Shown here: in pieces, positions 5,151-6,730 of the stretch
Numbering within the stretch: the stretch's first letter is position 1
How the letters are laid out: every line of letters begins with the position of its first letter
Origin: Opitutaceae bacterium
GTDB lineage: Bacteria; Verrucomicrobiota; Verrucomicrobiia; Opitutales; Opitutaceae
Length of the DNA stretch: 6,730 nt
Direction: 5' to 3'
NCBI GenBank assembly: GCA_003168315.1
Contig: PMSP01000128.1
Coordinates: 1 to 6,730 of the forward strand
Notes under the pieces: generated by a model
Seen by the model: the letters and a program-made list of their open reading frames with translations, nothing else
Database searches by the model: none
Told to the model about the DNA's origin: nothing
Program-made: the position numbers and the translations under genes

Positions 5151-5507
5151 TCAGTTCTGGTAGGTGATGGTCCGCGTCCCGCCGACGCTCGCAATGGTGA
5201 TCGTGACCGCCTGGGTGTAGTAGGCCGGGTAGGACTCCTGCGCGATCGAGTTGAGCGCCTTGATGTAGGCCGTCGCGCCGATCAGGTCGCTGAGGGTCAC
5301 CGTCGAGACGCCCGATTCCAGGAAGTATTGGTCCGCGGCGGAGGACAGCTGCCGGGCGTTGTTCAGCACCGCCTTGTCCTGCGACGCCTGCGTCACCCGC
5401 TGGAATGCAGGAATGGCCATCGTGGCCAGAAGGCCAATGATGACTACGACTATCATGATCTCAACGAGGGTGAACCCCCGTGAAGCGGCACGGGATGATA
5501 ACTTCAT
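5151..5507 (-). CDS. Minimal type IV pilin / type II secretion pseudopilin
   Basis: This 118-residue precursor is a prepilin-peptidase substrate that would assemble into a type IV pilus or type II secretion pseudopilus. The leader MKLSSRAASRG is basic and ends in Gly11; cleavage before Phe12 gives FTLVEIMIVVVIIGLLATMA, the class III signal with the conserved Glu at mature position 5 (E16) and a hydrophobic spine helix to about residue 34. The rest (AFQRVTQASQDKAVLNNARQ onward) continues the helix and ends in a short beta region with TITIASVGGTRTITYQN. There is no C-terminal Cys pair. From memory, very similar short pilins are frequent in Opitutales. The ATG at 5507 fits the leader; upstream in-frame sequence does not. 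No Shine-Dalgarno is evident. No assembly genes (PilB/C/D, Gsp) are in the window, so this is a stand-alone copy here. Confidence 0.9.
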   Translation of the reverse strand: MKLSSRAASRGFTLVEIMIVVVIIGLLATMAIPAFQRVTQASQDKAVLNNARQLSSAADQYFLESGVSTVTLSDLIGATAYIKALNSIAQESYPAYYTQAVTITIASVGGTRTITYQN

Positions 5508-5607
5508 TATGTATGTAAGCCGCGCTTGTCGGCCGGACAACGTATGCCATTTCCAGCATTCAATAGCACGCAGAGATGACATTGAGCTGCAAAGTAATGA
5601 CAAAAAA

Positions 5608-5626
5608 TTGTAAAAAATTAAGTAAA
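5608..5626. repeat. Direct repeat copy 1 (intergenic)
   Basis: TTGTAAAAAATTAAGTAAA; it matches the copy at 5795-5813 in 17 of 19 positions, same orientation, 187 bases apart. Low complexity weakens its significance. Confidence 0.35.
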
Positions 5627-5653
5627 CAGCGTGGGGAAATTGGGTTTTTTGAG

Positions 5654-5671
5654 CCCTCCGGATCAGGGAGG
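5654..5671. other. Stem-loop downstream of the TPM-like gene
   Basis: CCCTCC (5654-5659), loop GGATCA, GGGAGG (5666-5671). Read on the minus strand it follows the TPM-like gene's stop by about 45 bases, but the tail is A-rich (CTCAAAAAA), not T-rich, so intrinsic termination is not supported. Confidence 0.3.
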
Positions 5672-5716
5672 AGAGGGGTGATCGCTGGGGGCGGGATAAA
5701 GACTCGGTTATGTAAG

Positions 5717-6223
5717 TTATTTTTGTGAAGATACTTTCACCAGTAGCTCGTCCAATACGGCGTCCACCGCGATCTTCGCTTTTTGGCCTGGGATTTGTAA
5801 AAAATTTGGTAAAGATATTTTCGTCTGGATGGCATACGTAGCCCTACGTTTATCAGACTCTGTCAAAAATATGTTTATTTGGCGAGTCAATGTCCCGCTT
5901 TCGGCGGAATCTCCCGGCTTGATGAAAAAAGCCTCCATCGACCGGCCGACGCTCAGGTCCCACGAGTCGGTGTCCGCGAAGTAGACCGCGAGGACCCCGC
6001 TGGCCTCAAGGCCGAGCGAGCGCGCGAGCCGGTCCGCCAGCTCGCCCGGCGTTTCTCCAGGGGTCGCCGGCACGAATTTGGCGAAGACCCGGGCATAGAT
6101 CCTGAAGCCGGTCGCGCGCTCGAAGTTGCCCAGCTTGAAGTTGAAGTTCTGGGCGCGCGGCACGTCCTGCGGCAGGACCTTGTCGGGGTCGTCAAAGTGC
6201 GCCGTCGGCCCGGGCTGCGCCAC
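5717..6223 (-). CDS. TPM-domain-like protein, possibly the split-off C-terminal part of the upstream cyclophilin
   Basis: The frame gives 168 residues from a GTG at 6223. Residues 27-100 resemble, by eye, a divergent TPM domain (PF04536): NFKLGNFERATGFRIYARVF (28-47) fits the family's 'L..FE.ETg.qi.v...p', ELADRLARSLGL (61-72) its helix, and GVLAVYFADTDSWDLSVG (76-93) its 'GvLl.va..dr...i.vG' strands. TPM proteins are usually extracytoplasmic, but this reading has no signal peptide, which would make sense if it once formed the C-terminus of an exported cyclophilin. The GTG lies in the same frame as the cyclophilin, only three codons past its TAA, with no Shine-Dalgarno. The last 70 residues are encoded by clearly AT-richer DNA with different codon choice (AAA, ATA, TTA-type). 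The function is unknown; calling the fold is tentative. Confidence 0.55.
   Translation of the reverse strand: MAQPGPTAHFDDPDKVLPQDVPRAQNFNFKLGNFERATGFRIYARVFAKFVPATPGETPGELADRLARSLGLEASGVLAVYFADTDSWDLSVGRSMEAFFIKPGDSAESGTLTRQINIFLTESDKRRATYAIQTKISLPNFLQIPGQKAKIAVDAVLDELLVKVSSQK
5795..5813. repeat. Direct repeat copy 2 (inside the TPM-like gene)
   Basis: TTGTAAAAAATTTGGTAAA; the partner of 5608-5626. It codes (minus strand) for part of SLPNFLQI, so the similarity to a non-coding copy near the pilin promoter is not explained by protein constraint. Confidence 0.35.
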
Positions 6224-6232
6224 GCCGCTGAA

Positions 6233-6730
6233 TTACGGGGTCCGGGCCGCCAGCAGGGCGAACGCCCGGTCGTTTGCAGTGAACGCCCTCGCCGCCGCGC
6301 CGATCCGCAGGATCCGGACCGTCATCGCGTCCCCCTGGACGACCTTCGGGAGCACGTCCAGGCCCCGCACGGTCCGCCCGAAGACGGAGTGCAGGAAGTC
6401 CAGGCGATCGACGGGGGCGAGCGTGATGAAGAATTGCGAGCCGTTGGTGTCGGGTCCGGCGTTGGCATATGCGAGACGGCCGGCCCGATCAAACGTAACG
6501 CCTGGCGAAGTCTCATTCTTGAATTTATAGCCGGGGTCGCCGGTGCCATCGCCTTTAGGATCGCCGCCCTGAATCATGAAGTCGGGAATCACGCGATGAA
6601 AAATCGTTCCATCGTAAAGGCGGTCTTGGGATTTCTTGCGGGTCGAGGGATGGGTCCACTCGCGCTTGCCTTCGGCAAGGTCTACGAAGTTGGCTACGGT
6701 TTTGGGCGCGTCTTTTTCGAAGAGCCGGCA
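6233..6730 (-). CDS. Cyclophilin-type peptidyl-prolyl cis-trans isomerase, C-terminal 165 residues (N-terminus beyond the right edge)
   Basis: The frame enters from the right edge and ends at TAA 6235-6233. It catalyses prolyl isomerisation; relatives with this layout are usually exported, but the N-terminus that would show a signal is missing. Visible motifs (numbering from the edge): LFEKDAPKTVANFVDLAEG (3-21), YDGTIFHRVIPDFMIQGGDP (39-58) with the catalytic Arg (R46) and Gln (Q54), RLAYANAGPDTNGSQFFITL (85-104), and LDFLHSVFGRTVRGLDVL (110-127) with the conserved His (H114). The Trp of human CypA (W121) is replaced by Arg109, as bacterial enzymes often lack it. The insert EWTHPSTRKKSQDR before YDG is typical of one bacterial subgroup. 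After VRILRIG the tail of about 20 residues (AAARAFTANDRAFALLAART) is outside the core fold. Codon use changes near 6470: AT-richer on the N-terminal side, GC-rich after. It continues in frame into the TPM-like ORF after its TAA. Confidence 0.92.
   Translation of the reverse strand, partial: CRLFEKDAPKTVANFVDLAEGKREWTHPSTRKKSQDRLYDGTIFHRVIPDFMIQGGDPKGDGTGDPGYKFKNETSPGVTFDRAGRLAYANAGPDTNGSQFFITLAPVDRLDFLHSVFGRTVRGLDVLPKVVQGDAMTVRILRIGAAARAFTANDRAFALLAARTP

Larger units (their letters stand above)
5508..5716 (-). promoter_or_regulatory. AT-rich upstream region of the pilin gene with a tentative promoter
   Basis: This 209-base spacer is far richer in A/T than the genes to its left and contains several A- and T-runs. 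On the minus strand a candidate sigma-70-like pair is TTGTCA (5603-5598) and TGTCAT (5581-5576), 16 bases apart; the second hexamer is a weak match. It would give a leader of roughly 60 bases before ATG 5507. A good sigma-54 site (GG-N10-GC) was looked for, since many pilin genes use one, and not found. The spacer also holds a hairpin at 5654-5671 and one copy of a direct repeat. Confidence 0.3.

Noticed and set aside
4010..5194. Long minus-strand open frame opposite the ABC permease
   Set aside because: Charged, repetitive antisense translation; the opposite strand encodes a textbook ABC-2 permease.
5534..5548. Minus-strand TGGCATACGTTGTCC as a sigma-54 promoter for the pilin
   Set aside because: The GG-N10-GC requirement fails (CC instead of GC), and it lies only about 30 bases from the ATG.
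5654..5671. Intrinsic terminator for the TPM-like gene
   Set aside because: Stem is good, but the tail on the gene's strand is A-rich instead of T-rich.
1..6730. CRISPR array, tRNA or rRNA gene, insertion sequence, riboswitch
   Set aside because: No regularly spaced repeats, cloverleaf, rRNA-like conserved segments, transposase motifs or recognisable aptamer were seen on either strand by reading; a covariance-model scan was not possible.

Overview
The window is GC-rich bacterial DNA (about 70% by eye over the first 5.4 kb) with tightly packed genes. The best taxonomic guess is a member of Verrucomicrobiota, possibly Opitutales. That rests on recalled resemblance of the short pilin and of the exported protein at the left edge to proteins common in that group; it is not a database result. 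Several genes start with GTG and lack a clear Shine-Dalgarno sequence.

Left edge (1-362, minus): an incomplete exported protein of unknown function. Just upstream is a 22-codon reading frame that looks like the first residues of a MacB/FtsX-type ABC permease, cut off by a stop. Next (525-2758, plus) is a probable co-transcribed set: a CPA2-type cation/proton antiporter without a nucleotide-binding domain, a possible 25-codon bridging ORF, a YgjP-like zinc metallopeptidase, and a 76-residue protein of unknown function. This set converges, with only 3 bases between stop codons, on a minus-strand membrane-anchored FKBP-type prolyl isomerase (2762-3295).

The FKBP gene is divergent from a DrrAB-type ABC exporter pair (3399-5137), whose two genes overlap by ATGA. 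The divergent intergenic region holds a perfect 10-base inverted repeat, the best operator or attenuator candidate here. The exporter converges, with 13 bases between genes, on a minus-strand minimal type IV pilin or pseudopilin (5151-5507).

The right end (5508-6730, minus) is different in composition. After an AT-rich 209-base spacer come a TPM-like protein and, in the same reading frame just upstream of it, the C-terminal part of a cyclophilin. The two are separated only by one TAA plus three codons. A GC-rich block of about 0.5 kb spans this junction and is flanked by AT-richer halves of both genes.

No RNA gene, CRISPR array, insertion sequence or convincing intrinsic terminator was seen. 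Much of the content is housekeeping or envelope functions: ion exchange, export, two extracytoplasmic prolyl isomerases and a pilin. No clear new multi-gene system is present. The most unusual items are the permease relic, the in-frame split cyclophilin/TPM pair with its composition mosaic, the antiporter lacking the usual Asp, and the inverted repeat between FKBP and the exporter.
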